Below are positions 8,090 through 17,197 of a DNA stretch of 64,000 nucleotides, piece after piece. Location: positions 1,302,001-1,366,000 of the forward strand of contig NZ_CP069362.1 of the NCBI RefSeq assembly GCF_029910535.1. The letters run 5' to 3'. Source of the DNA: Marinitoga aeolica (lineage in GTDB: Bacteria; Thermotogota; Thermotogae; Petrotogales; Petrotogaceae). The notes below the pieces were generated by a model. That model was not told the DNA's origin, ran no database searches, and saw only the letters and a list, made by a program, of their open reading frames with translations. The position numbers and the translations under genes were made by a program. Each line of letters starts with the position of its first letter. The stretch's first letter is position 1.

Positions 8090-9490
8090 TTAATTTTTGT
8101 TTAAAAATACTTTATAAGCATAATATGTTTCGTATAAATCGGCTTTTGAAGCTAATTCGTATGGTGAATGCATCCCAAAGAGTGCAACACCAGCATCAAT
8201 AACACTTAAACCTTTTTCGGCAAAGAATTTTGCTATTGTTCCACCGCCACCTTGATCTACTTTGCCTAATTCACCTGTTTGCCAGATAACACCATTTTCA
8301 TTGAATATTTTTCTTAATTTACCGAAAACTTCTGCATTTGCATCATTAGTTGCAACCTTTCCTCTGGCTCCAGTATATTTTGCTATTGCTATTCCATAAC
8401 CTAATTTTGGGGCATTAGCTGGATCATGAACATCTTTAAAGTTTGGATCAAGTGCAGCGGAAACATCTGCTGATAATAAAGTAGAATTTAATAATGTATC
8501 GTCTATATCCAATTCAATATTAATGCTTCCTTGGAGTTTTAATAATTTCTTTAGTATAGTAATCCAGAAATGATGTTTTGCGCCGGTATTTCCATCGCTT
8601 CCGATTTCTTCTTTATCCACTAATAAAATTGCAGCGCTTCTTATTTCTGGTTCTGCTTCTATTAAAGCAGTTAATGCAGTGTAAGAACATATTCTGTCAT
8701 CATGACCATAAGCAGCAATTAATGATCTATCCAATCCAACATCTCTTGCTGGTAATGAAGGTACTACTTCTAATTCTGCAGAAATTAAATCTTCTTCAAC
8801 AATACCATATTTTTCGTGCAAAATATTTAAAATATTTAATTTTACTCCTTCTTTTACTTCTTCTTCATAAGATATTGATATTGTTCCTAATAATAAATTT
8901 AAATTTTCTCCTTTAAATACTTCAGAAACTTCACCTTTTCTTCTATCAAGATGTGGTAATAAATCTGATATTACAAATACAGGATCTTCAGGTTTATCTC
9001 CAATTGAAACATCTATTTTTGTTCCATCATTTTTAATAACAACGCCATGCAATTCAAGAGGGATATTTAACCATTGATATTTTTTTATTCCACCATAATA
9101 ATGAGTTTTTGCCATAGCTATGTCTGTATCTTCGATTATTGGTTCTGGTTTTAAATCAAGTCTTGGAGCATCAAGATGAGCACCAACAAGACTAATACCA
9201 TTTGTTATATTACCTTTTATTTTAATAGCGAAAATGGCTTTTGAATTGTTAACATAATATATTTTGTCACCATCTTCGATTTTGCCTTTTTCTAAATAGA
9301 AATCTAAAGGTTTAAATCCATGTTTTTCTAATTCTTTCACGCTATATTCAACAGCTTTTCTTTCTGTTTTTGAATAATCAATAAAATCTTTATAACCTTT
9401 AGAATATTCATCAATAATTTTCCTATCTCTTTTTTTCCATACAGACACTTTTTTTCTTGTAAGTTTTTCTTGAAGCTTTTTTATCTCCAC
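8090..9490 (-). CDS. M18-family aminopeptidase
   Basis: This 466-residue cytosolic dinuclear-zinc exopeptidase removes N-terminal, often acidic, residues from peptides. Metal and catalytic motifs are in order: GAHLDAPRLDLKP (His), YGHDDRICSYTAL (Asp), VDKEEIGSDGNTGA (catalytic Glu-Glu), SADVSAALDPNF (Asp) and GMHSPYELASKADLYETYYA (His). The start is GTG 9490 with GGAGGTG eight bases upstream. It heads a three-gene operon with two unknown genes. Confidence 0.93.
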   Translation of the reverse strand: MEIKKLQEKLTRKKVSVWKKRDRKIIDEYSKGYKDFIDYSKTERKAVEYSVKELEKHGFKPLDFYLEKGKIEDGDKIYYVNNSKAIFAIKIKGNITNGISLVGAHLDAPRLDLKPEPIIEDTDIAMAKTHYYGGIKKYQWLNIPLELHGVVIKNDGTKIDVSIGDKPEDPVFVISDLLPHLDRRKGEVSEVFKGENLNLLLGTISISYEEEVKEGVKLNILNILHEKYGIVEEDLISAELEVVPSLPARDVGLDRSLIAAYGHDDRICSYTALTALIEAEPEIRSAAILLVDKEEIGSDGNTGAKHHFWITILKKLLKLQGSINIELDIDDTLLNSTLLSADVSAALDPNFKDVHDPANAPKLGYGIAIAKYTGARGKVATNDANAEVFGKLRKIFNENGVIWQTGELGKVDQGGGGTIAKFFAEKGLSVIDAGVALFGMHSPYELASKADLYETYYAYKVFLNKN

Positions 9491-9722
9491 CTTTTTTCAC
9501 CTCCGGAAAATATGATTAAAATTATTCTATTACAATTAAATTGTATCATATTGATGTTTTTTTTCAAAGTATGTAAAGAGGGTCATAAAATCTGTTATTG
9601 ATTATAATTACATTTATTCAATTTATATGGGTAAAAATAGAGGTTTAAAAAAAAATTTTTTTTTAGTATAATAATAATGCTTGATATTGGTTAAATAAAT
9701 ATTTTATCATAGGGGGGATTTC

Positions 9723-10769
9723 ATGCCAAATAAAGTAGATAGAGAAATAACTCTTGATTTGGTTAGAGTCACAGAAGCGGCAGCTTTGACTAGTAGTTTG
9801 CATTTGGGGATGGGTAATAAAAATGCTGTGGATCAAGCAGCAGTAGATGCTATGAGAGGAATGCTGGATTATATAGAAATAAAAGGTACTGTGATAATTG
9901 GTGAAGGTGAAAAAGATGAAGCTCCAATGTTGTATATTGGTGAAAAGGTTGGAACATGGAATGAAGATGATGAGGAATATGATATAGCTGTTGATCCAAT
10001 AGATGGAACAAGACTTGTGGCTTATGGATTACCAAATGCAATTAGTGTTATGACTTTGGCAGAAAAAGGTAAATTAGCATATTTGCCAACATTTTATTCG
10101 TATAAGCTTGCGGTTGGTCCGGAATTAAGGGGATTACTGGATATTAGAAGTTCTATTAGAGAAAATTTAAGAGTTGCGGCGGCAGCGTTGAAGGTTCCAG
10201 TTAGTGAAATAACAGTAGTAGTTTTAAATAGAGATAGACATAAGAAAATTATTGAAGAAATAAGAGAAGTTGGAGCCAGAATAAAACTAATTGGCGATGG
10301 AGATATTGCAGCAGCTTTAGCAACTGCTATGCCAGATAGTGGTGTTGATATATATATAGGTATTGGAGGTTCTCCAGAAGCAGTATTAGCCGCAGGTGCT
10401 TTAAGAACATTGGGAGGAGAATTGCAGGTTCAGTTGTGGCCTCAAACCGAAGAAGAAAAGGAAAAACTGTTGATTGAAGGTTGGGACTTGAATAAGGTAT
10501 ATTATACAGAAGATTTAGCTGGAGGAGAAAATGTTTTGTTTTCAGCAACCGGAGTAACAGATGGTGATTTCTTAAAAGGCGTTCATTTTTATAAGGGTAA
10601 AGCTATTACTGAAAGCATAGTTATGAGATCCAAAACCAGAACAATAAGAAGAATTACTACATATCATGATTTGAAATATAAAACAATTAGGTTAAAATCT
10701 ACAGATGGTGATTCTAAATTGTTGAATATTCACAAAAAAAGAGAGGATTATATGGGGGGAGGTATATAA
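9723..10769 (+). CDS. glpX: Fructose-1,6-bisphosphatase class II (GlpX type)
   Basis: This 348-residue gluconeogenic phosphatase is metal-dependent. The hallmarks are IIGEGEKDEAPMLYIGE and VDPIDGTRLVAYGLPNAISV (the DPIDGT metal site), followed by the glycine-rich IGIGGSPEAVLAAGALR. A strong GGGGGG ribosome binding site precedes the ATG. It is followed after 3 bp by the SAM hydrolase-like gene and is probably cotranscribed with it. Confidence 0.95.
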   Translation: MPNKVDREITLDLVRVTEAAALTSSLHLGMGNKNAVDQAAVDAMRGMLDYIEIKGTVIIGEGEKDEAPMLYIGEKVGTWNEDDEEYDIAVDPIDGTRLVAYGLPNAISVMTLAEKGKLAYLPTFYSYKLAVGPELRGLLDIRSSIRENLRVAAAALKVPVSEITVVVLNRDRHKKIIEEIREVGARIKLIGDGDIAAALATAMPDSGVDIYIGIGGSPEAVLAAGALRTLGGELQVQLWPQTEEEKEKLLIEGWDLNKVYYTEDLAGGENVLFSATGVTDGDFLKGVHFYKGKAITESIVMRSKTRTIRRITTYHDLKYKTIRLKSTDGDSKLLNIHKKREDYMGGGI

Positions 10770-10772
10770 TAA

Positions 10773-11576
10773 ATGATAGCCTTTTTCACTGATTGGGGGA
10801 ATGATAGTTATTATGTAGGTGTTTGTAAAGCAGTAATGAAAACCATTAATAAAAATGCTGAAATAATAGATGTGTTACATGACACAAGAAAATTTGATCC
10901 TAAAATTAATGCGCATATTTTATATAGATTTTCTAAGGATTTCCCGGAAGGAACAATATTTTTAAGTGTTATAGATGCTGGTGTAGGAAGTAGTAGAAAG
11001 CCCATTATTTTAAAGGCAAAAAAAAGGAATTTTTATTTTGTTGCACCGGACAATGGATTATTAACTCTTGTAGCAGAAGAATATGGTATTGATAAATTAA
11101 TAGAAATTAATAATGAGAAATATTATTTTAGAAAGAGGTATTCTACAACATTTCATGGAAGGGATATATTTTCTCCAGTAGCTGCATATTTGTCAAAAGG
11201 AGTTCCGATTGAAGAATTTGGTTCTGAAATTAATACCATAAATCTATTTAGATATAAGGCACCAGAAATTAAAAATGACGCAATTGAAGGTGAAATAATA
11301 TTCTTTGATACATTTGGGAATGTTCAAACAAATATACCTGCTGAACTTGGTGAAACATTATTTAAAAAAGATGATGAAATAATGATTCACTTTGAAAATA
11401 AAAAGTTTAAAGCATATTATGAAAGAGTATTTAGTGATGTGTTACCAGGAGAGCTTTTGATTCATCCGGAAAGTTCTGGGTATTTGGAAATAGCAATTAA
11501 TCAGGGTAACGCAAAAGAATTTTTAGAATTGAGTTCGGAAGGAGTGGAAGTAGTATTAAGAAAAGAAACCTATTAG
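10773..11576 (+). CDS. SAM hydroxide adenosyltransferase-like (DUF62) protein
   Basis: This 267-residue protein belongs to the fluorinase/chlorinase superfamily whose common member hydrolyses S-adenosylmethionine to adenosine and methionine. The N-terminal FFTDWGNDSYYVGVCKA, central SVIDAGVGSSRKP and VAPDNGLLTLV are the family's motifs. The C-terminal domain starts near IIFFDTFGNVQTNIP. The physiological role of this family is poorly defined. It sits between glpX and a histidine kinase. Confidence 0.88.
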   Translation: MIAFFTDWGNDSYYVGVCKAVMKTINKNAEIIDVLHDTRKFDPKINAHILYRFSKDFPEGTIFLSVIDAGVGSSRKPIILKAKKRNFYFVAPDNGLLTLVAEEYGIDKLIEINNEKYYFRKRYSTTFHGRDIFSPVAAYLSKGVPIEEFGSEINTINLFRYKAPEIKNDAIEGEIIFFDTFGNVQTNIPAELGETLFKKDDEIMIHFENKKFKAYYERVFSDVLPGELLIHPESSGYLEIAINQGNAKEFLELSSEGVEVVLRKETY

Positions 11577-11617
11577 GTTGGGATCTGTCGGAAAAGATAT
11601 CTATTATACATACTATA

Positions 11618-12823
11618 GTGATGCTTTTTGTTTTTTATTTCTTACATCTTTTAGCTTATTGGTATTTAATACCAATAAGTTTTGTTTTTTTGTATTTTAT
11701 CGTATATATATTTATAGAAAAAAGAATCAGGAGAATATTACATAAAGGTAATGCTTATACTACCAAACATTATAATCTGGAATATTCTGGTTTATTACGA
11801 GAATTGGATGAAATGATCAGAACATATTCATTATTATTATTAAGAGAGAGAGAAGGATTAAAAGAATATTATGAGAAATTTAATGCCATTTTTGATAGCA
11901 TAGGTTCAGGATTATTGGTTTTTAATGAAAATAATATTTTACAAAGATCCAATCATAAAGCTAAAGAAATTTTTCATAACATTACGCTGAAATATGGAAT
12001 GCAACTTTCAAAAATATTTATTAAAAGTGGAATAAAAATCACATTAGAATCTGGTATATATGAAGTATATTCTAAAAAATTAAGGAAAAATTTGCAATTG
12101 ATTATAAGTAAAAAAAGCAATTTTATAATTATAGCTGTAAATGATATTACTACATATAAAAAATTAAAAAAGAATCTTGAAAATGCCAGACATTTTGCAA
12201 GGCTTGGAGAAATACTTGCCAACGCTGCTCATGGTTTAAAAACACCTATAGCAAGGTTAAAAATGACGTTCCAAATGTATGAGCTTACAAATGATAAAAA
12301 CTATTTAAATCAAGTAAAAAATGAAATTGACAATATTCAAAACATAGTTCAGGAAACGCTAGAATTATTTAAAATACCAGAAGATATTAAATTGTTTAGT
12401 TTAAATCTGGTAATAAATGATGTGATAAATAATTTTAAAAAGGTATATCCTCAGATTAAATTTATTGTACAGGATATGGTAAATGTTGAAATCAAAAGTG
12501 ATGAATGGCTTTTTAAATCGGCAATGTTTAATGTGATTCAAAATTCTATAGATGCTGTTTTAATGAAAAAAGATCAAAGTATTATAATTGTAAAAATGTT
12601 GAGAAAAAAGGGATGTTATAAAATTATGTTAGCAGATAATGGAATAGGAATGGATAAAACCGAGAAGGAAAAATATTTGAAACCATTTTTTACTACAAAG
12701 GATAATGGTACGGGGCTTGGTACTGTTTTCTTAGAAAGATTTGTTATTTTTCAAAATGCGAGATTGCGGGTTAATTCAATAAAAGGCAAGGGGACAATAA
12801 TAAGTATAATTTTAGAAAAATAG
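11618..12823 (+). CDS. Membrane-bound sensor histidine kinase
   Basis: This protein of about 401 residues has two N-terminal membrane helices (residues 1-40), a PAS-like region (FDSIGSGLLVFNENNIL, near 92), a HisKA-type helix and a HATPase domain (N-box NVIQNSIDAV; DNGIGMD; GTGLGT). The phospho-histidine region reads AAHGLKTPIARL near residue 204, so the acidic residue normally following the histidine is a glycine. The start is uncertain. GTG 11618 has no ribosome binding site, and the frame stays open upstream into the preceding gene. No response regulator is adjacent. Its TAG stop lies inside the terminator hairpin. Confidence 0.85.
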   Translation: MMLFVFYFLHLLAYWYLIPISFVFLYFIVYIFIEKRIRRILHKGNAYTTKHYNLEYSGLLRELDEMIRTYSLLLLREREGLKEYYEKFNAIFDSIGSGLLVFNENNILQRSNHKAKEIFHNITLKYGMQLSKIFIKSGIKITLESGIYEVYSKKLRKNLQLIISKKSNFIIIAVNDITTYKKLKKNLENARHFARLGEILANAAHGLKTPIARLKMTFQMYELTNDKNYLNQVKNEIDNIQNIVQETLELFKIPEDIKLFSLNLVINDVINNFKKVYPQIKFIVQDMVNVEIKSDEWLFKSAMFNVIQNSIDAVLMKKDQSIIIVKMLRKKGCYKIMLADNGIGMDKTEKEKYLKPFFTTKDNGTGLGTVFLERFVIFQNARLRVNSIKGKGTIISIILEK

Positions 12824-12842
12824 TGAACTTATGTTCACTATT
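12819..12842 (+). terminator. Proximal copy of duplicated terminator hairpin
   Basis: A 10-bp stem (AATAGTGAAC/GTTCACTATT) contains the kinase stop codon. It has no U-tract because the element starts directly after it. It is identical over 24 bp to 13076-13099. Confidence 0.8.
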
Positions 12843-13075
12843 CAGTTTGTAGACAAAGTGCAAAATAAAATATTCAAAATAATATTCGTTCATCCGGTGA
12901 AAATTCTTATTCCTCAAAAATGCTCATTCTTGCCTGTCGCTCAAACTCACATCCGTGTTCGGTTTCGCTCAATTTTGCATCCATGCAAAATTGTCAGGCT
13001 CCATTCACATTTTTTCGGGAAATTTCAAGGATTCTCTCATATTATTTTTTCATATTTTATTTTGTCAACAGTCTG
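12843..13075 (+). mobile_element. Family-1 terminator element, copy 2 (type copy)
   Basis: This 233-bp element runs from CAGTTTGTAGACAAAG to CTTGTTGTC-like complement CAACAGTCTG. It is flanked by a perfect 24-bp direct duplication of a terminator hairpin. The arms pair over most of their length. The core carries a GCCTGTC/GTCAGGC closing stem with one mismatch, a small ACA-TCCG-TGT hairpin and the 9-bp AATTTTGCA hairpin with TCCA loop. It is oriented with the upstream kinase gene. No transposase is encoded. Confidence 0.9.
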
Positions 13076-13099
13076 AATAGTGAACTTATGTTCACTATT
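13076..13099 (+). terminator. Distal copy of duplicated terminator hairpin (with U-tract)
   Basis: This is identical to 12819-12842 but followed by TTTGTTTT, so it is the functional terminator of the pair. Confidence 0.85.
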
Positions 13100-13203
13100 T
13101 TTGTTTTAATTAATGTAAATTTTTAATTTTTTGTTCTCTAAAATATCGGCGAATAAGGAAAAATATGTTATAATTATAATTAGACTTATTTTAGGAGGAT
13201 AAT

Positions 13204-14508
13204 ATGAAGGAAAAAGTATATATTTTGACATTGGGCTGCCCGAAAAACGAGGCAGATATGGATGTTTTAAAAGGTATTTTTTTACAAAAAGGATATGAAT
13301 TAACGGATAATCCTGTTGAAGCAAATTACTCTATTATAGATACTTGTGGGTTTATTGAACCAGCAAAGGAAGAATCTATAAATGAAATTTTTAATATTGT
13401 ATCTTTGAAAGAAGAAAACCCTAACATGAAAATTATTCCTATTGGATGTCTTGTTGAGAGATATTATGATGATTTAAAAAAAGAATTGACAGAGGTTGAT
13501 GGATTAATAGGTGTCGTTCCACCGGCAAAAATTGTTGAAGCAATAGAAAAGAAAAATTATTATTTTAAATTATCAAAACCATATGATGTTTATAAATGTG
13601 ATTATCGTATAGTTCAAGATAAACCATATGCATATATTAAGATTGCAGATGGGTGTAATAGGAAATGTGCTTTTTGTTCTATCCCGTATTTTAAAGGAGA
13701 TCCTGTTAGTAGAGAAATTGAGGATATCAAAAAAGAAGCAGAATTTTTAATAAAAAATGGAGTAAAAGAAATTGTTCTTGTTTCACAGGATAATACATTA
13801 TATGGTGTTGATTTGTATAAAAAACAAGCATTACCAGAACTCTTAAAAGAAATTAATTCTATTAAAAGTGATTTCTGGATAAGAGTAATGTATTTACATC
13901 CTGATTTCATCAATGATGAAATTATAGAGGCGATAAATTCACTTGATAAAGTTGTAAAGTATTTTGATATTCCTATGCAACATGGTTCAAATAATGTATT
14001 GAATTTAATGGGAAGAGTTAGAAAAACTCAGCAATTAAAAGATATTATCGCTAAAATAAGAAAGAATCCTGATGCAATAATTAGAACTACAATAATTGTA
14101 GGTTTTCCTGGAGAAACAGATGAAGATTTTGAAGCATTAATGGATTTTGTTGATGAAGTTGAATTTGATAGATTAGGTGCTTTTACATATTTTGATGAAG
14201 AAGGAACACCTTCCTATTTGTTACCGAATAAGGTTGATGATGTAATTAAAGAAAAAAGAATGGAAGAGTTGATGGAATTACAAAAAGAAATATCCACAGA
14301 AAGGCTTGAAAGATTTGTAGGTATGACTTTAAAAGTTTTAGTTGAAGAGTATGAAAATGGTGTATATATAGGTAGAGCTTACTCAGATGCTCCTGAGATA
14401 GATGGGAATGTATTTTTTAAATCTGAAGATAAATTGGAATTAGGTGATTTTGTAGATGTTGAAATAGTGAATTCATCGGAATATGATCTGGAGGGTATAA
14501 TAAGATGA
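13204..14508 (+). CDS. rimO: Ribosomal protein S12 methylthiotransferase RimO
   Basis: This 434-residue radical SAM enzyme methylthiolates an aspartate of ribosomal protein S12. The N-terminal MTTase domain has LGCPKNEADMD, DTCGFIEPAKEE and IGCLVERY, whose three cysteines bind one cluster. The radical SAM motif is GCNRKCAFCSIP, and a C-terminal TRAM domain follows. The N-terminal CPKNEAD pattern favours RimO over MiaB. It has an AGGAGG site and overlaps pgsA by 4 bp. Confidence 0.94.
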   Translation: MKEKVYILTLGCPKNEADMDVLKGIFLQKGYELTDNPVEANYSIIDTCGFIEPAKEESINEIFNIVSLKEENPNMKIIPIGCLVERYYDDLKKELTEVDGLIGVVPPAKIVEAIEKKNYYFKLSKPYDVYKCDYRIVQDKPYAYIKIADGCNRKCAFCSIPYFKGDPVSREIEDIKKEAEFLIKNGVKEIVLVSQDNTLYGVDLYKKQALPELLKEINSIKSDFWIRVMYLHPDFINDEIIEAINSLDKVVKYFDIPMQHGSNNVLNLMGRVRKTQQLKDIIAKIRKNPDAIIRTTIIVGFPGETDEDFEALMDFVDEVEFDRLGAFTYFDEEGTPSYLLPNKVDDVIKEKRMEELMELQKEISTERLERFVGMTLKVLVEEYENGVYIGRAYSDAPEIDGNVFFKSEDKLELGDFVDVEIVNSSEYDLEGIIR

Positions 14509-15041
14509 CGTTATGGACGGCCCCAAATATACTGACGTTTATAAGAATATTGGCAACAATACCTATGTTTATTATTACATATGATGAAAAATACTATTTA
14601 ATTGCATTTTTTGTATATATTCTTGTTTCTCTAACAGATTTACTTGATGGATATATAGCAAGAAAGTATAATCTTGTTAGCGATTTTGGTAAATTTATGG
14701 ATCAAATTGCGGATAAAATACTCATTAATGCTTTATTTATTGCTTTTTTAGAAATGCATAAAGTTTCAGGATGGTTTGTTGCTATTATAATTGTTAGAGA
14801 TATTTTTATTAGTGGATTAAGAATGTTTTTGGCTAATAAGAACGTTGTGGTAGCTGCAGACAAGTGGGGAAAATTAAAAACCTTTTCACAGACAATATTA
14901 ATAGCTTCACTTTATTTAACGCCATTATTTTCTTTTTTAGACACAGTTAATCTTGTGCTTGTTATTTTGACAACTTTCTTTTCGTTATTTTCTGGTTATA
15001 ACTATTTGGTGAAGAATTTAGTCTATCTTAAGGGGGAGTAA
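14505..15041 (+). CDS. pgsA: CDP-diacylglycerol-glycerol-3-phosphate 3-phosphatidyltransferase
   Basis: This 178-residue integral membrane protein catalyses the committed step of phosphatidylglycerol synthesis. The CDP-alcohol phosphatidyltransferase motif is seen as DLLDGYIARKYNLVSDFGKF followed by MDQIADKI. Several membrane helices surround it. Its ATGA start is coupled to the rimO stop. Confidence 0.92.
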   Translation: MTLWTAPNILTFIRILATIPMFIITYDEKYYLIAFFVYILVSLTDLLDGYIARKYNLVSDFGKFMDQIADKILINALFIAFLEMHKVSGWFVAIIIVRDIFISGLRMFLANKNVVVAADKWGKLKTFSQTILIASLYLTPLFSFLDTVNLVLVILTTFFSLFSGYNYLVKNLVYLKGE

Positions 15042-15042
15042 T

Positions 15043-15636
15043 ATGAATAACAGAAATAAACATTTACGGACATTCATAGCACTCGATGTAAATCAAAGTG
15101 TTAGAGATATTTTAAGAGATACAATTTTAAAACTTGAAAGAATGGGTTTTAAAGGTAACTGGACAAAACCCGAGAATGTTCATTTAACATTATATTTTAT
15201 GGGGGATACATATATTACTAAAATTACAGAAATAGCTAAGAGAATGGAAGAAAGAATAACAGGATTTCCAACATTTGCATTTACTTTAAATAAAGTTGGA
15301 TATTTTAAAACGAGGGATTTTCCAAGGGTTATTTGGTTGGGCATTGAAGGTGGAAATACGCTAAAGCAATTACATAATGAAGTTATAAAATCTTTAAAAC
15401 TATCAGGGATTCAGGTTTCTGATAGTGAAAAAGATTTTCATCCTCATTTAACTGTTGGAAGAATAAAAAAAGCTCCAGATTTCTGGGAAAAACTTATAAA
15501 AGTTTTAGATGTTGAAAAGGTTATTGTTCCTGTAAATGCGGTTCATATATATTCATCTACATTAACAAAAACCGGACCAATATATAAGAAGATGTACACT
15601 ATTGATTTTGAGGGAGGAATGATTATTAATGGCTAA
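15043..15636 (+). CDS. thpR: RNA 2',3'-cyclic phosphodiesterase (2H superfamily)
   Basis: This 197-residue 2H phosphoesterase has both HxTx motifs: VHLTLYF near residue 46 and PHLTVGR near 141. The family is known as 2'-5' RNA ligase or RNA 2',3'-cyclic phosphodiesterase. It starts 2 bp after pgsA and overlaps recA by 8 bp. Confidence 0.9.
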   Translation: MNNRNKHLRTFIALDVNQSVRDILRDTILKLERMGFKGNWTKPENVHLTLYFMGDTYITKITEIAKRMEERITGFPTFAFTLNKVGYFKTRDFPRVIWLGIEGGNTLKQLHNEVIKSLKLSGIQVSDSEKDFHPHLTVGRIKKAPDFWEKLIKVLDVEKVIVPVNAVHIYSSTLTKTGPIYKKMYTIDFEGGMIING

Positions 15637-16744
15637 AAAACCAGCTAAAAAAGACGCCATAAATAAAGAAGATATGTTAGATAAATTGGTAAAAGAATTA
15701 GAGAAAAATTATGGCGAAGGTTCAATAATGATTTTAGGTAAAGGATTGGAAGAAGAAAGAAAATTGGATATAGTTCCAAGTGGTGTATTATCTGTTGATG
15801 TTGCCCTTGGTGTAGGTGGTTATCCAAGAGGTAGGATTATAGAAATATATGGTAATGAGTCAAGTGGAAAAACCACTCTTGCATTGCATTCAATTGCAGA
15901 AGTCCAAAAAAGAGGCGGAATTGCTGCATTTATTGATGCTGAACATGCCCTTGACCTTGAATATGCAAAGAAATTGGGTGTAAACCCTGATACTTTGATA
16001 TTGTCACAACCAGATTTTGGAGAACAGGCTTTAGAAATTGTTGATAGTATTGTAAGATCTAATATTGTAGATCTGGTAGTTATTGACTCAGTAGCAGCTT
16101 TGGTGCCAAGAGCAGAAATTGAAGGTAGTATGGGAGATTCCCATATGGGATTACAGGCAAGATTGATGTCACAGGCATTAAGAAAATTAGCTGGAAGTAT
16201 AAACAAATCGAAAACCATCGTAATTTTCATCAACCAAACACGTATGAAGATAGGTGTTGTATATGGAAATCCTGAAACTACAGCTGGTGGTGTGGCATTA
16301 AAATTTTATTCCACAATAAGAATGGAAGTTAGAAAGGGAACAGCTTTAAGGGAAGGTAAAGAAGCTTATGGTAATGAAGTAAATATTAAAGTTGTTAAAA
16401 ATAAAGTAGCTCCACCATTTAAGGAAGTAAAGGTGGATATGATTTATGGTGAAGGATTGGCAAAAGAAAATGATATTTTCAATTTGGCAGTTGCAAATGA
16501 TATTGTAAAAAGAAGTGGTGCATGGTTTTCATATACTGATTTAGCTGGAAATGAAATTAGTCTTGGTCAGGGAAAAATAAAGGCTCTTGATTATTTGAAA
16601 AAGAATTCATACCTTTTTGATGAGATAGAATATAGAATTAGAGAAAAATTAGACCTTGTTATTCCAGAAGATTTAAAAGAAAAAATTGAGAATGCATCTA
16701 AAGAGACAGCTGAGGTAAAAGATGAAGAAAAAAAGGATAATTGA
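15629..16744 (+). CDS. recA: Recombinase RecA
   Basis: This 371-residue DNA strand-exchange ATPase has Walker [12 protein letters not shown] near residue 72, the [12 protein letters not shown] Walker B, L2-region [19 protein letters not shown], and an acidic lysine-rich C-terminus. The start overlaps thpR, with GAGGGAGGAATG upstream. It sits in one long transcript from rimO to rny. No LexA-type operator was noticed upstream, as expected for a gene inside an operon. Confidence 0.98.
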   Translation: MAKKPAKKDAINKEDMLDKLVKELEKNYGEGSIMILGKGLEEERKLDIVPSGVLSVDVALGVGGYPRGRIIEIYGNESSGKTTLALHSIAEVQKRGGIAAFIDAEHALDLEYAKKLGVNPDTLILSQPDFGEQALEIVDSIVRSNIVDLVVIDSVAALVPRAEIEGSMGDSHMGLQARLMSQALRKLAGSINKSKTIVIFINQTRMKIGVVYGNPETTAGGVALKFYSTIRMEVRKGTALREGKEAYGNEVNIKVVKNKVAPPFKEVKVDMIYGEGLAKENDIFNLAVANDIVKRSGAWFSYTDLAGNEISLGQGKIKALDYLKKNSYLFDEIEYRIREKLDLVIPEDLKEKIENASKETAEVKDEEKKDN

Positions 16745-17195
16745 CCCTTTTGATGAAGAGGCAGCCCAAAGAGCTGCGGTTAATTTACTAAAATTTAGAG
16801 CTAGATCAGAATTTGAAATGAAAAATAGACTGTTAGAAAAAGGATTTAATTTAACTGTAGTAGATCGAGTTATTGAAAAATTGAAAGAATTTAAAATGTT
16901 AGATGATGAGTTATTTGCTTATTTATATGCATATGATAAACTAACGTTGAATAAAAAAGGTCCATTTATTATAAAAATGGAATTATTAAACAAGTTTCAT
17001 ATAGAAGAAGATACTATATATAAGGCTATAAATAAGGTGTTGGAAGAAGTTAATTTGAAAGAAATTATTCGTGATATAGTTTTATCTCAAATGAAACTAA
17101 AAAAAGATAAAAGAAAAATAAAAGAATATATTTATAAAAGAGGTTTTGAATCATATTTGATTGAAGAAGTATTAGACGAAGTTGGAGGTGAATAA
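16722..17195 (+). CDS. recX: Regulatory protein RecX
   Basis: This 157-residue helical protein modulates RecA filaments. It has the usual repeats of three-helix units: [20 protein letters not shown], then [17 protein letters not shown] and a later [18 protein letters not shown]. The start lies inside the last codons of recA (23-bp overlap) with GAGGT upstream. Its position after recA supports the call. Confidence 0.9.
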   Translation: MKKKRIIDPFDEEAAQRAAVNLLKFRARSEFEMKNRLLEKGFNLTVVDRVIEKLKEFKMLDDELFAYLYAYDKLTLNKKGPFIIKMELLNKFHIEEDTIYKAINKVLEEVNLKEIIRDIVLSQMKLKKDKRKIKEYIYKRGFESYLIEEVLDEVGGE

Positions 17196-17197
17196 AG

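Noticed and set aside
8578-8916. 112-codon plus-strand frame, leucine-rich
   Set aside because: It is antisense to the M18 aminopeptidase and its composition is the complement of codon-biased sequence.
12843-13075. IscB/TnpB-associated omega RNA or IStron
   Set aside because: No TnpB, IscB or TnpA-like gene is in the window, and the ends carry terminal inverted repeats. The fold was not recognised as any known RNA family.
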